Positions 51,957 through 58,239 of a stretch of 58,239 nucleotides of DNA are shown in pieces. Numbering within the stretch: position 1 is the stretch's first letter; each line of letters begins with the position of its first letter. This DNA comes from an uncultured Desulfobacterales bacterium (GTDB lineage Bacteria; Desulfobacterota; Desulfobacteria; Desulfobacterales; JAHEIW01), in the NCBI GenBank assembly GCA_947259495.1, contig CAMYLV010000015.1:1-58239 (forward strand), given 5' to 3'. A program made the translations under genes and the position numbers. The notes beneath the pieces were generated by a model. That model saw only the letters and a program-made list of their open reading frames with translations, made no database searches and was not told the origin of the DNA.

Positions 51957-52826
51957 ATGGCCATTACCCTGGCGCTGTTTTCCTCGCTTCTTATCAGCGG
52001 AACCACCATCATTATGAAAAAAGGCATCGAGCGGACAAATCCGACTTCCGCTATGCTGGTGGTAACCCTGGTGGGGACTTTGATTTTGGTGGGGCTTTCT
52101 CTGCCTCAGATTCAACTCGATCATCTAAAATCAAAGGCATTTCTATTATTTATTCTGGCGGGCATATTTTCTCCGGCCCTGGTGCGCTGGCTTTATTTTA
52201 TAAGCCTGGATCGCATCGGTCCGTCGATGTCATCGTCCATCCTATCAACCGGACCTGTGTTCACAGCGGTTATCGCCACCGTATTCCTGAAAGAAAAAGC
52301 AACGTTAAATATCGCCCTGGGAATCATTTTGATAATAGGCGGGATCATTACCTTTGAAAGAGACATTCACATCGACGGCAAATTGACCGTCCGTCGCAAG
52401 CAGGATTTGATATTTGCTTTGTTGGCCGCTTTCCTGGTGGGATTGGCTATTGTCATCCGCAAGATGGGATTAAATATTCTGGACGAACCGCTGTTTGGGG
52501 TAACCGTCGGATTTACAACATCGCTGGTATTCTACACAATCATGTGTCTGGCATTTAAGGGCATGCGCGCAGCGATTTCTTTGAACCGCAAAAATACGCT
52601 GTATCTGTGCGGGGCCGGAGTGTTTTTAACGGCCGGCTGGTTGACGCTGTTCTATGCGCTGTCCTACGGTGATGCAATCATTGTCGCGCCACTGGCCAGT
52701 CTTCATCCGGTGATGGTGTTGGGGTGGAGCTACCTGTTCTTCAAAGATATGGAAAAAATCACCTTTAAAACCGTACTCGGTATCATCCTGGTATTGATCG
52801 GCGTGCTGCTGATCACCTTGCGATAG
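51957..52826 (+). CDS. EamA/DMT family membrane transporter
   Basis: This is a drug/metabolite transporter superfamily protein with two EamA repeats and about ten membrane segments. WLYFISLDRIGPSMSSSIL (near 80-98) and FTAVIATVFLKEKATL near 103 are typical of the first repeat, APLASLHPVMVLGWSYLFFKDMEK of the second. The substrate is unknown. ATG 51957 follows AGAGGTAG; an in-frame TTG just upstream is less likely. Length is 289 aa. It is 137 nt after the S component gene on the same strand. Confidence 0.9.
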   Translation: MAITLALFSSLLISGTTIIMKKGIERTNPTSAMLVVTLVGTLILVGLSLPQIQLDHLKSKAFLLFILAGIFSPALVRWLYFISLDRIGPSMSSSILSTGPVFTAVIATVFLKEKATLNIALGIILIIGGIITFERDIHIDGKLTVRRKQDLIFALLAAFLVGLAIVIRKMGLNILDEPLFGVTVGFTTSLVFYTIMCLAFKGMRAAISLNRKNTLYLCGAGVFLTAGWLTLFYALSYGDAIIVAPLASLHPVMVLGWSYLFFKDMEKITFKTVLGIILVLIGVLLITLR

Positions 52827-52834
52827 TAAATAGG

Positions 52835-52950
52835 TTTTCAGGTGCCAAAATAAAGGACTGAGTTCGGAGGACTGAGGACTGGGTTCAGAGGATGTATGAT
52901 GGAGGACAGATAACAGAGGACCTGGATTTAAGGTTGAGGGGTTCAAAATA
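52835..52950. repeat. Degenerate GGTTCAGAGG-type cassette
   Basis: Phrases TTTTCAGGTGCC, GGACTGAGGACTGGGTTCAG, GGAGGACAGATAACAGAGGAC and TAAGGTTGAGGGGTTC occur. It is a weaker copy with only one phrase orientation visible, in the 512-nt gap between the EamA gene and gdhA. Confidence 0.5.
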
Positions 52951-52991
52951 CTTGGGTTTCAATTGTCCCGCCTTAGCCTTCAGTGCTATTG

Positions 52992-53031
52992 TATTTTCAA
53001 ATCGTAAATGAGAGCTTTTTTTGTTGGGCAA
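52992..53031. repeat. Solo arm of the 53196 palindrome
   Basis: TATTTTCAAATCGTAAATGA, then GAGCTTTTTTTGTTGGGCAAG, repeat the left arm at 53195-53235 with few differences, 204 bp away. No right arm follows. I see no gene between 53032 and 53195. Confidence 0.7.
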
Positions 53032-53195
53032 GAATATATGAAAGCTAAACTGGTTTCAAAAGCTTTAGATTTTGTTCGCTGGTCCCGCTATCATGACCGA
53101 TTTTACATTTTAACTTATATTTATGTTCGACAAAATTGAGGAGTATAATAGCGCTTAGAAAACAATGAGAGAAAGATTATTTTTTTAGAAGAAAT

Positions 53196-53339
53196 ATTTT
53201 CAAATCGTAAATGAGGGCTTTTTTCGCTGGGCAAGGCCGCACAAGGGTTTTAGCTCGAGGCGTACTTGAAGTACGTCGAGGGCTGAAACCCGCGGAGAAC
53301 ACAGGCCAGCGGAAAAAGAGCCATTTAGGGTTTGAAAAT
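53196..53339. repeat. 144-bp imperfect palindrome at the 3' end of gdhA
   Basis: The left arm (53196-53230) and right arm (53306-53339) are imperfect reverse complements: ATTTTCAAA..TAAATG..GGCTTTTT.CGCTGG against CCAGCG.AAAAAG.GCCATTTA..TTTGAAAAT. Within the loop a second hairpin pairs GGGTTT..AGC with GCTGAAACCC and encloses CGTACTTGAAGTACG. The right arm ends at the gdhA stop codon, so it may also serve as terminator. Confidence 0.78.
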
Positions 53340-54688
53340 CATACCAAACCTTGGTCGAGCATGGCGTCCACCACCTTAACAAAGCCGGCGATGTTGGCCC
53401 CGTTCACATAATTACCGGGGGTGCCATATTGTTCGGCAGCTTCCAGTGAGGTCTGGTGGATGCTCTTCATGATCATCTTCAACCGGTTGTCCACTTCTTC
53501 GCGGGTCCAGCCCAGGCGCATGCTATTCTGGGTCATTTCCAGACCGGAAACCGATACACCACCGGCGTTGGCGGCTTTGCCGGGTCCGTAGAGTAGTTTT
53601 TCCTGTAAGAAAATATCGACCCCATCGGGTTCGGTGGGCATGTTGGCGCCTTCACTGACAAGGACAACACCGTTATTGACCAGATTTTGCGCATCCTTGG
53701 CGTTTATCTCATTTTGAGTGGCGCTGGGAAAAGCACAAGCGGCCTTGTGATCCCAGAGCGGGTTATGATCCAAGGCCGGATCTACAGGGGTATGAACCGC
53801 TTCTGAATACTTGTCGGCATACTCTTTAATTCGGCCTCTTCGAACGTTTTTAAGCATCTTGACAAATTCCAGCTTTTTGGGATCGATGCCGCTTTCGTCG
53901 TAAATGTAACCGGAGGAATCCGAAAGGGTGACCACCTTGGCCCCCAACTCGATCAATTTTTCGGTAGTAAACTGCGCCACATTGCCGGCGCCGGAGACCA
54001 GACAGGTTTTGCCCTTCAGGTCATCGTCGCGCGTGGCTATCATTTCGGCCGCAAAATAAACCGAGCCGTAACCGGTGGCCTCGGGGCGGATCAGACTGCC
54101 GCCCCAGTTGAGCCCTTTTCCGGTTAAGACGCCGGTAAATTCATTGCGCAATTTTTTGTACATACCGAACAGATAACCGATCTCCCTGGCACCGACGCCA
54201 ATATCCCCGGCGGGCACATCGGTGTCGGGCCCGATATGGCGGAATAACTCACTCATAAAACCGTGGCAAAAACGCATCACTTCATTGTCAGATTTGCCCT
54301 TGGGGTCAAAATCAGACCCGCCCTTACCGCCCCCCATAGGCAGCGTGGTCAATGCATTTTTAAAAACCTGTTCAAAGGCCAGAAACTTAAGAATACCCAG
54401 ATTAACCGACGGGTGAAACCGCAGCCCGCCTTTGTATGGGCCCAGCGCACTGTTCATTTCAACCCTAAAGCCCCGGTTGACCTGAATTTCCCCCTGGTCA
54501 TCCATCCAGGGGACACGGAAAATAATGATCCGCTCGGCCTCAACAAGTCTCTGCGGTATCTTGGACTGGCGGTAAATCGGGTTCTGTTCCAGGACCGGCT
54601 TTACCGATTCCATAACTTCACTGACCGCCTGATGAAATTCATTTTCCTGCGGATCCCTGTTTTTAACCACATCTAGTATATCTGACAT
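53339..54688 (-). CDS. gdhA: Glutamate dehydrogenase, hexameric NADP-type
   Basis: GdhA interconverts glutamate and 2-oxoglutarate plus ammonium. The 449-aa protein has the substrate region GPYKGGLRFHPSVNLGILKFLAFEQ (near 85-109), the catalytic block LPMGGGKGGSDFDPKGKSD (near 122-140) and the dinucleotide fold VSGAGNVAQFTTEKLIELGA. This size and the K-S-D context match bacterial class I hexameric, usually NADP-dependent enzymes. A GGAGGGG site precedes the ATG. It lies between a palindrome (downstream) and the GGDEF gene (upstream), with which it shares the strand and a 116-nt gap. Cofactor choice is inferred. Confidence 0.95.
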   Translation of the reverse strand: MSDILDVVKNRDPQENEFHQAVSEVMESVKPVLEQNPIYRQSKIPQRLVEAERIIIFRVPWMDDQGEIQVNRGFRVEMNSALGPYKGGLRFHPSVNLGILKFLAFEQVFKNALTTLPMGGGKGGSDFDPKGKSDNEVMRFCHGFMSELFRHIGPDTDVPAGDIGVGAREIGYLFGMYKKLRNEFTGVLTGKGLNWGGSLIRPEATGYGSVYFAAEMIATRDDDLKGKTCLVSGAGNVAQFTTEKLIELGAKVVTLSDSSGYIYDESGIDPKKLEFVKMLKNVRRGRIKEYADKYSEAVHTPVDPALDHNPLWDHKAACAFPSATQNEINAKDAQNLVNNGVVLVSEGANMPTEPDGVDIFLQEKLLYGPGKAANAGGVSVSGLEMTQNSMRLGWTREEVDNRLKMIMKSIHQTSLEAAEQYGTPGNYVNGANIAGFVKVVDAMLDQGLV

Positions 54689-54804
54689 ATCCCCTCCATC
54701 ACTGAAAGTTAGGTCAAAATGGTATTTAGGTGCTCATTAATGGACATTCAGATTTTTTGCAAGCTTTTATATGGTTGGTGTAATTATGGATGCGCACAAA
54801 AGCT

Positions 54805-56391
54805 TTACTTCTGATTTGCCTGTGGATTGTTTTCCCTTACCAGCTGAATATCCCGGGAGTATTTTACGACCCGGTTGCGACCGGCCCTTTTGGCTGCATA
54901 CATGGCCGCGTCTGCTTTTTTGATAAGATCTTCTATATCCGTACCATCGAATGGATAAGTGGCGATTCCCAGGCTGATGGTGATGGGGGGGAGATCCTCG
55001 ATTTGCATTTCTGACATTTTTTGTCTCAAGCGCTCGGATAGATTATGCGCGGCGTCTTTGGCCGCCTCTGGTATCATGAGGACAAACTCTTCACCACCAT
55101 ACCTGGCGACCACATCTACATCCCTGATATTTTGCTGCAGAAATTTGCCGACGGCCTTCAGCACACGGTCACCGGCATCGTGGCCATAGGTGTCATTTAT
55201 ATTTTTGAAACGGTCCAGATCGGCGATCACAACCGATAAAATATTATCGTAGCGCTCAGCCCGATGCAACTCCTCCTGCAGTTTGCCCATAAAATAACGG
55301 CGCACAAAGAGACCGGTTAACGAATCGGTAACTGCCATGTCCCAGAGCTGGGCCTTATTAATGGCCACGGCAGCCTGATCGGCCACGGCTTTCAGCATTT
55401 CAACATCTTCATCGGTAAAATCTTTACCATGGCGCTTGTTGGTCAAATTGATGACACCGATGACATCACTGTAGACAACCATGGGAATACAAGCAATCGA
55501 ATGAACATAGGATTTCTCGGAATCTATGAAAACTTCATCGTCTTTAATATTGTTTGCAACAATGGGTTTGGCGGTCACGTAAACCCGGCCGGCAAGGCCT
55601 TCACCCGGTTTGAAACTGCGGCAGGAAATTTCATTATTATTGACTTTTTCCTGAAAGGCCGTGTCCTCCATTCCGGCCAGAACACGGATATTGAGCTGGT
55701 CTGTCTCCATATCGTAAAGCATAAGGGAACCTTTCTCGGCAAAGGTCACCTCAATGGCCTTGCTCAGGATATACTGCAGAAGGTTCTTTAGATCACTGAT
55801 ATAGTTCATGGCCTTGCCGATGCTGTATAGAAGAGACAGGTTTTGGAGGGTTTTGTCCAGATCTTCTTTTTCTTTGCGACTCTTCTCATAAAGGCGACAT
55901 GTATTAATGCACACGACAGCATGAGCTGAGAGTTGTTCCATAAAATATCGATCCGCATCATCGAAAGGTTGATCGTTTTTCCGGTTCCCGATAGTCACCA
56001 GGCCGGTCAGTTCATCCCCCATGCCCAGCGGAAGCCACAATTGAGATTGAAGCCCGGCAAGGTTATGTTTTTGGAAATCCTCTGAAAACAAAGGCTTTCC
56101 TGAATCGTCGCTGACCCCAAAGGGTTCACCATTTAAAATAGATTTCCACAGGCGGGTTTTGCTTTTTGAGATCTGAAAATTGATATCACCGAGACCGATG
56201 CTGGAGACCAGTGAAAGTTTCTTATCGATTTTATGATAGTTAAAAATGGCCAGCTCACGAATTGAAAATTTTTCCTTCACCACATCGCCAAAAACCGAAT
56301 ACAATTCCTCGATGTCCAATATGTTACTCAGCCGGCGGCAGGAATTTAGAATCGCGGTTAATTCATGCGTTTGAAAATCGCTTGCGACCAT
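54805..56391 (-). CDS. GAF-GAF-GGDEF diguanylate cyclase
   Basis: The protein makes cyclic di-GMP. It has two GAF-type sensor domains (about residues 15-165 and 190-345) joined by a short coiled-coil, then a GGDEF domain (about 355-515) with the active-site motif ARYGGEEFVLM. The inhibitory I-site RDVD lies five residues before GGEEF, so product feedback is likely. There is no membrane segment, so a cytoplasmic sensor is inferred; ligands are unknown. ATG 56391 follows AAGGAG by 3 nt (short but the only good site). The open frame upstream has 50 residues without homology. Length is 528 aa. Confidence 0.9.
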   Translation of the reverse strand: MVASDFQTHELTAILNSCRRLSNILDIEELYSVFGDVVKEKFSIRELAIFNYHKIDKKLSLVSSIGLGDINFQISKSKTRLWKSILNGEPFGVSDDSGKPLFSEDFQKHNLAGLQSQLWLPLGMGDELTGLVTIGNRKNDQPFDDADRYFMEQLSAHAVVCINTCRLYEKSRKEKEDLDKTLQNLSLLYSIGKAMNYISDLKNLLQYILSKAIEVTFAEKGSLMLYDMETDQLNIRVLAGMEDTAFQEKVNNNEISCRSFKPGEGLAGRVYVTAKPIVANNIKDDEVFIDSEKSYVHSIACIPMVVYSDVIGVINLTNKRHGKDFTDEDVEMLKAVADQAAVAINKAQLWDMAVTDSLTGLFVRRYFMGKLQEELHRAERYDNILSVVIADLDRFKNINDTYGHDAGDRVLKAVGKFLQQNIRDVDVVARYGGEEFVLMIPEAAKDAAHNLSERLRQKMSEMQIEDLPPITISLGIATYPFDGTDIEDLIKKADAAMYAAKRAGRNRVVKYSRDIQLVRENNPQANQK

Positions 56392-56453
56392 ATGCTCCTT
56401 ATTATGTCTGCTATATAATTGTCGTTTCGAAATTATGCAGACATTATCTGATA

Positions 56454-56482
56454 ATTTTATCGCTTTTATCCCAAGATTGCAA
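56454..56482 (-). promoter_or_regulatory. Probable promoter of the diguanylate cyclase gene
   Basis: On the minus strand TTGCAA (56482-56477), a 17-nt spacer, and TAAAAT (56459-56454, 5 of 6 bases). The transcript would start about 60 nt before the start codon. Confidence 0.5.
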
Positions 56483-56520
56483 ATATTTGTAGCCGGCAGC
56501 CCGAGAGCTGAAGTGTCCAT

Positions 56521-56626
56521 TATAGGGGTTGTCAAAAACACGTTGTGGTATTCAAACGTTTTTTTCTACAACCCCTTATGCCGCACTTCCGTATTCCGGA
56601 ACATTATTATGGAAAACGGTAAAATT
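56521..56626. repeat. Two-hairpin repeat element, copy 2
   Basis: AGGGGTTGTCAAAAACACG pairs with CGTTTTTTTCTACAACCCCT, and CCGC-CTTCCGT pairs with ATGGAAAACGG. Most of the sequence aligns with 34374-34480, and the differences keep the pairing (for example AGGGG/CCCCT). It lies 130 nt upstream of the diguanylate cyclase start. Confidence 0.7.
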
Positions 56627-56707
56627 GTGTTAAAGCGGATAAAAAAAACAGCCGCCAGCGGTGCAAAAAAGGTTGATTTCTGCACCGACTGTTGCGGCTG
56701 CCCATAA
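56609..56707 (+). CDS. Possible small Cys-rich peptide (speculative)
   Basis: A 32-codon frame begins in the conserved end of the repeat element and encodes MENGKIVLKRIKKTAASG followed by a Cys-rich end FCTDCCGCP. It has a basic front and four Cys in the last eight residues. No convincing ribosome site precedes it. In copy 1 of the element the corresponding ATG begins a 21-codon frame (MEGGENQKVRLVK...). It could be a small peptide or chance; function unknown. Confidence 0.25.
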   Translation: MENGKIVLKRIKKTAASGAKKVDFCTDCCGCP

Positions 56708-56778
56708 TTGAATTTTTTTTGAATATTCCGGTCGTCTGGATCAAACCGGTAAAAACAAGCGCATGCAAATCAGGTTCC

Positions 56779-57279
56779 CTAGTGTACCCTTCTGTCCCCC
56801 GGTCCCCCCGTAATGGGGCTTGTATCCAGCAACAGCGCAACCTGATTTTGCGGTTTAAATTTTATGGAGAAAAAGCGCAGGCTTGAGAAATACACACCTA
56901 CTTTTTCACCTTCGGGGTTCACGATAACAGCCCCCCGCGGCTCCTCGGGAGTGGCGGTATAATTATACCAGATACGAGATGTCGCTACTTTAAAATCCTC
57001 GGTATCCGTTTCCAGTTGGCGCCATATTCGGGATTGCAGCTCCAATTTCTGGTCGAGCCCCACAATGGCAAACACCCGCATGCCGATTGTGTACTGATAA
57101 AAATTATAGTCAGGCTCAATCTGGTTGGTTTCAAAGGACTGGGTAACATTCTCATCCCAGTGAATCCGCCCAAAATTTTGAGAACAGCCAGCAACCCATA
57201 CCAGCATCAACAGGCCTAAGCTGAACATGATGATTTTTTTTGCAGTCGTTTTCTGAAGATATAAGTATCTGATTTTCAT
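56779..57279 (-). CDS. Putative lipoprotein, paralog 1 of a tandem pair
   Basis: The protein has a type II signal peptide: basic start, hydrophobic IIMFSLGLLMLVWVAGC with lipobox VAGC (Cys about residue 32). The mature part shares with the next gene the blocks NFGRIHWDENVTQSFETNQIEPDYNFYQY, FAIVGLDQKLELQSRIWRQ and VIVNPEGEKVGVYFSSL. I recognise no known function. ATG 57279 follows GAGG by 6 nt; an ATG 12 nt upstream is possible. Length is 166 aa. It is predicted to sit in the inner or outer membrane, facing the periplasm. Confidence 0.8.
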   Translation of the reverse strand: MKIRYLYLQKTTAKKIIMFSLGLLMLVWVAGCSQNFGRIHWDENVTQSFETNQIEPDYNFYQYTIGMRVFAIVGLDQKLELQSRIWRQLETDTEDFKVATSRIWYNYTATPEEPRGAVIVNPEGEKVGVYFSSLRFFSIKFKPQNQVALLLDTSPITGGPGDRRVH

Positions 57280-57291
57280 TATAAACCTCAT

Positions 57292-57525
57292 TTCCGGCCG
57301 GCCGTTAGGCGGCCGCCGAATGCGTTGTCAATTTGGAATAAAAAATAAGCACGAAAACCAATGCAACAATATGCAATCGAGCATATAATTAAAGGATAAT
57401 GCTACGGGTTGGGTTGTCAACCGCAGCTTCGAGGATACCCATTTGGATCGGTTGTTGATGCAGGTTACATCGTTGAACAAACCGGCCAAAACGGTTTAAT
57501 TAATGCCTGGTTGACGATCTTATCG
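57292..57525. other. Gap between the two lipoprotein genes
   Basis: No gene is seen. Near 57294-57317 lies a G/C-rich palindromic cluster (CCGGCCGGCCGTTAGGCGGC). The rest is AT-rich with no clear promoter. Confidence 0.5.
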
Positions 57526-58011
57526 TTACGGACCGCCTAAAAAGGGAGTTTCGGGCATGACCACAATGCGCCTATCATCTTCAAAACGTATAGCGGCCCA
57601 CCAGAGGCCCGAGTACCAGATGCCAACCTTTTTACCTTCCGGATTCAGAATATATGCTCCCTGGGTAAAATTCCTTTGATGGGCGTAACGAATGTCTTCC
57701 CATGTCCAGAAGATCATTTTTCGGAATTTTTCGGTATCTTGATCGACTTCACGCCAGACCCGCGATCGCATGTGATAGGTGCGATCGATGCCAACAATGG
57801 CATATGGCATATTGGTTCTGCCGTAATAGTAGTATTTGTAATCGGGCTCTACCTGATAGGTCTGAAAGGCCCGGCTAACTTCGGCGTTGTGTTTCAGGCG
57901 GCCATAGTTTTCAAAGCAACCGCTGATCAGCACAGATACAAGCAACAATCCAGTCTTAAAACAAAATTGCGAAAATCGGCTGTCAATATTTTGGGGTTGT
58001 GGTTGATTCAT
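57526..58011 (-). CDS. Putative lipoprotein, paralog 2 of a tandem pair
   Basis: This 161-aa protein has a signal sequence with the lipobox LISGC (Cys about residue 32). The mature part has NYGRLKHNAEVSRAFQTYQV, EPDYKYYYYGR, YAIVGIDRTYHMRSRVWREV and ILNPEGKKVGIWYSGLWWAAI, clearly homologous to paralog 1. Aromatic residues are frequent. Function unknown; I do not recall a named domain. It is separated from paralog 1 by 246 nt and preceded by a candidate promoter. Confidence 0.8.
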   Translation of the reverse strand: MNQPQPQNIDSRFSQFCFKTGLLLVSVLISGCFENYGRLKHNAEVSRAFQTYQVEPDYKYYYYGRTNMPYAIVGIDRTYHMRSRVWREVDQDTEKFRKMIFWTWEDIRYAHQRNFTQGAYILNPEGKKVGIWYSGLWWAAIRFEDDRRIVVMPETPFLGGP

Positions 58012-58097
58012 TTAAACTCTATGTGAACCCATCCGAGTCGTAAGAGGATGAGAAAGTTTGCGATTTGTTATTTTTTGTTAAAATGGCTTACGGTTAA

Positions 58098-58125
58098 ACG
58101 ATAATACCACTCTGTGGCATGTCAA
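58098..58125 (-). promoter_or_regulatory. Candidate promoter of lipoprotein paralog 2
   Basis: On the minus strand TTGACA (58125-58120) is followed after 16 nt by TATCGT (58103-58098), 4 of 6 bases. A palindrome CCACTCTGTGG lies in the spacer and may be an operator. Confidence 0.45.
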
Positions 58126-58157
58126 TCTGAGGATTGGAAAACCCGTTTAAGCCGGAA

Positions 58158-58191
58158 ATGAAAAAGGGGCTGGCAATTGCCAAACCCCTTT
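58158..58191 (-). terminator. Intrinsic terminator for a gene beyond the right edge
   Basis: On the minus strand AAAGGGG and CCCCTTT pair around a TGGCAATTGCCA palindrome (58171-58182) and a T run follows (CCCCTTTTTCA). The gene it ends lies outside the window. Confidence 0.75.
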
Positions 58192-58239
58192 AAAAATGGC
58201 GGGGATCCGCCGCAGGTGGAAACCCTCGACCTTCCCGCA

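Noticed and set aside
53211-53411. 66-codon frame across the gdhA-proximal palindrome
   Set aside because: It lies within the palindrome and runs antisense into gdhA.

Overview
The window looks like a chromosomal segment of an anaerobic, Gram-negative Desulfobacterota bacterium, probably a sulfate reducer of the order Desulfobacterales. That assignment is an inference. It rests on a complete Rnf complex next to a class III (c3-type) tetraheme cytochrome, a membrane pyrophosphatase, the CarD and DUF1844 genes, meso-diaminopimelate-type MurE, and the abundant short inverted intergenic repeats familiar from that group. I saw no rRNA, prophage, insertion sequence or CRISPR array.

Region 1 (about 430-17543, + strand) is a division and cell wall (dcw) cluster: mraZ, rsmH, ftsL, ftsI, murE, murF, mraY, murD, ftsW, murG, murC, ftsQ, ftsA, ftsZ. 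A good promoter and three 10-bp-spaced MraZ boxes precede it. murB and ddl are not present; the usual murB position, between murC and ftsQ, holds only a run of small hairpins. A B12-binding-type radical SAM gene follows ftsZ.

Region 2 (20103-28527, + strand) is an unusual rnf locus. It starts with RnfB fused to a GltD-like FAD/NAD(P) module. Two paralogous cyclic-nucleotide-binding-domain proteins follow, one carrying a thioredoxin-like [2Fe-2S] domain. A tetraheme cytochrome c and rnfC, D, G, E and A come next. A UspA gene lies downstream.

Region 3 (29267-37515) is accessory. It contains a short-chain dehydrogenase/radical SAM/SPASM fusion, three paralogs of an uncharacterised roughly 200-residue family around a GNAT/FemAB-like acyltransferase, a YeiH-type exporter and a Ca2+/Na+ antiporter.

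Region 4 (37629-45636, - strand) is housekeeping: rluD-like, carD, hppA, pth, rplY, prs, tRNA-Gln(UUG), ispE and a DUF1844 gene. An ABC-F gene (+) follows.

Region 5 (47767-52826) starts with a TPP riboswitch with an intrinsic terminator controlling cytX (-). Divergent from it is a compact ECF-type transporter operon (+). Its two tiny ATPase-like subunits keep complementary halves of the ABC motif set: one has the signature only, the other Walker A, Walker B and the H-loop only. I consider this the most novel system in the window. An EamA transporter gene follows.

Region 6 (53339-58011, - strand) holds gdhA, a GAF-GAF-GGDEF diguanylate cyclase and two tandem paralogous lipoproteins.

Almost every longer intergenic gap holds a cassette of short, phrase-like repeats (6-8 nt units) followed by their reverse complement, and different gaps carry different phrases. 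Several reading-frame ends lie inside these cassettes. Two more structured elements recur: a two-hairpin element (34374 and 56521) and a long palindrome (53196, with a solo arm at 52992).
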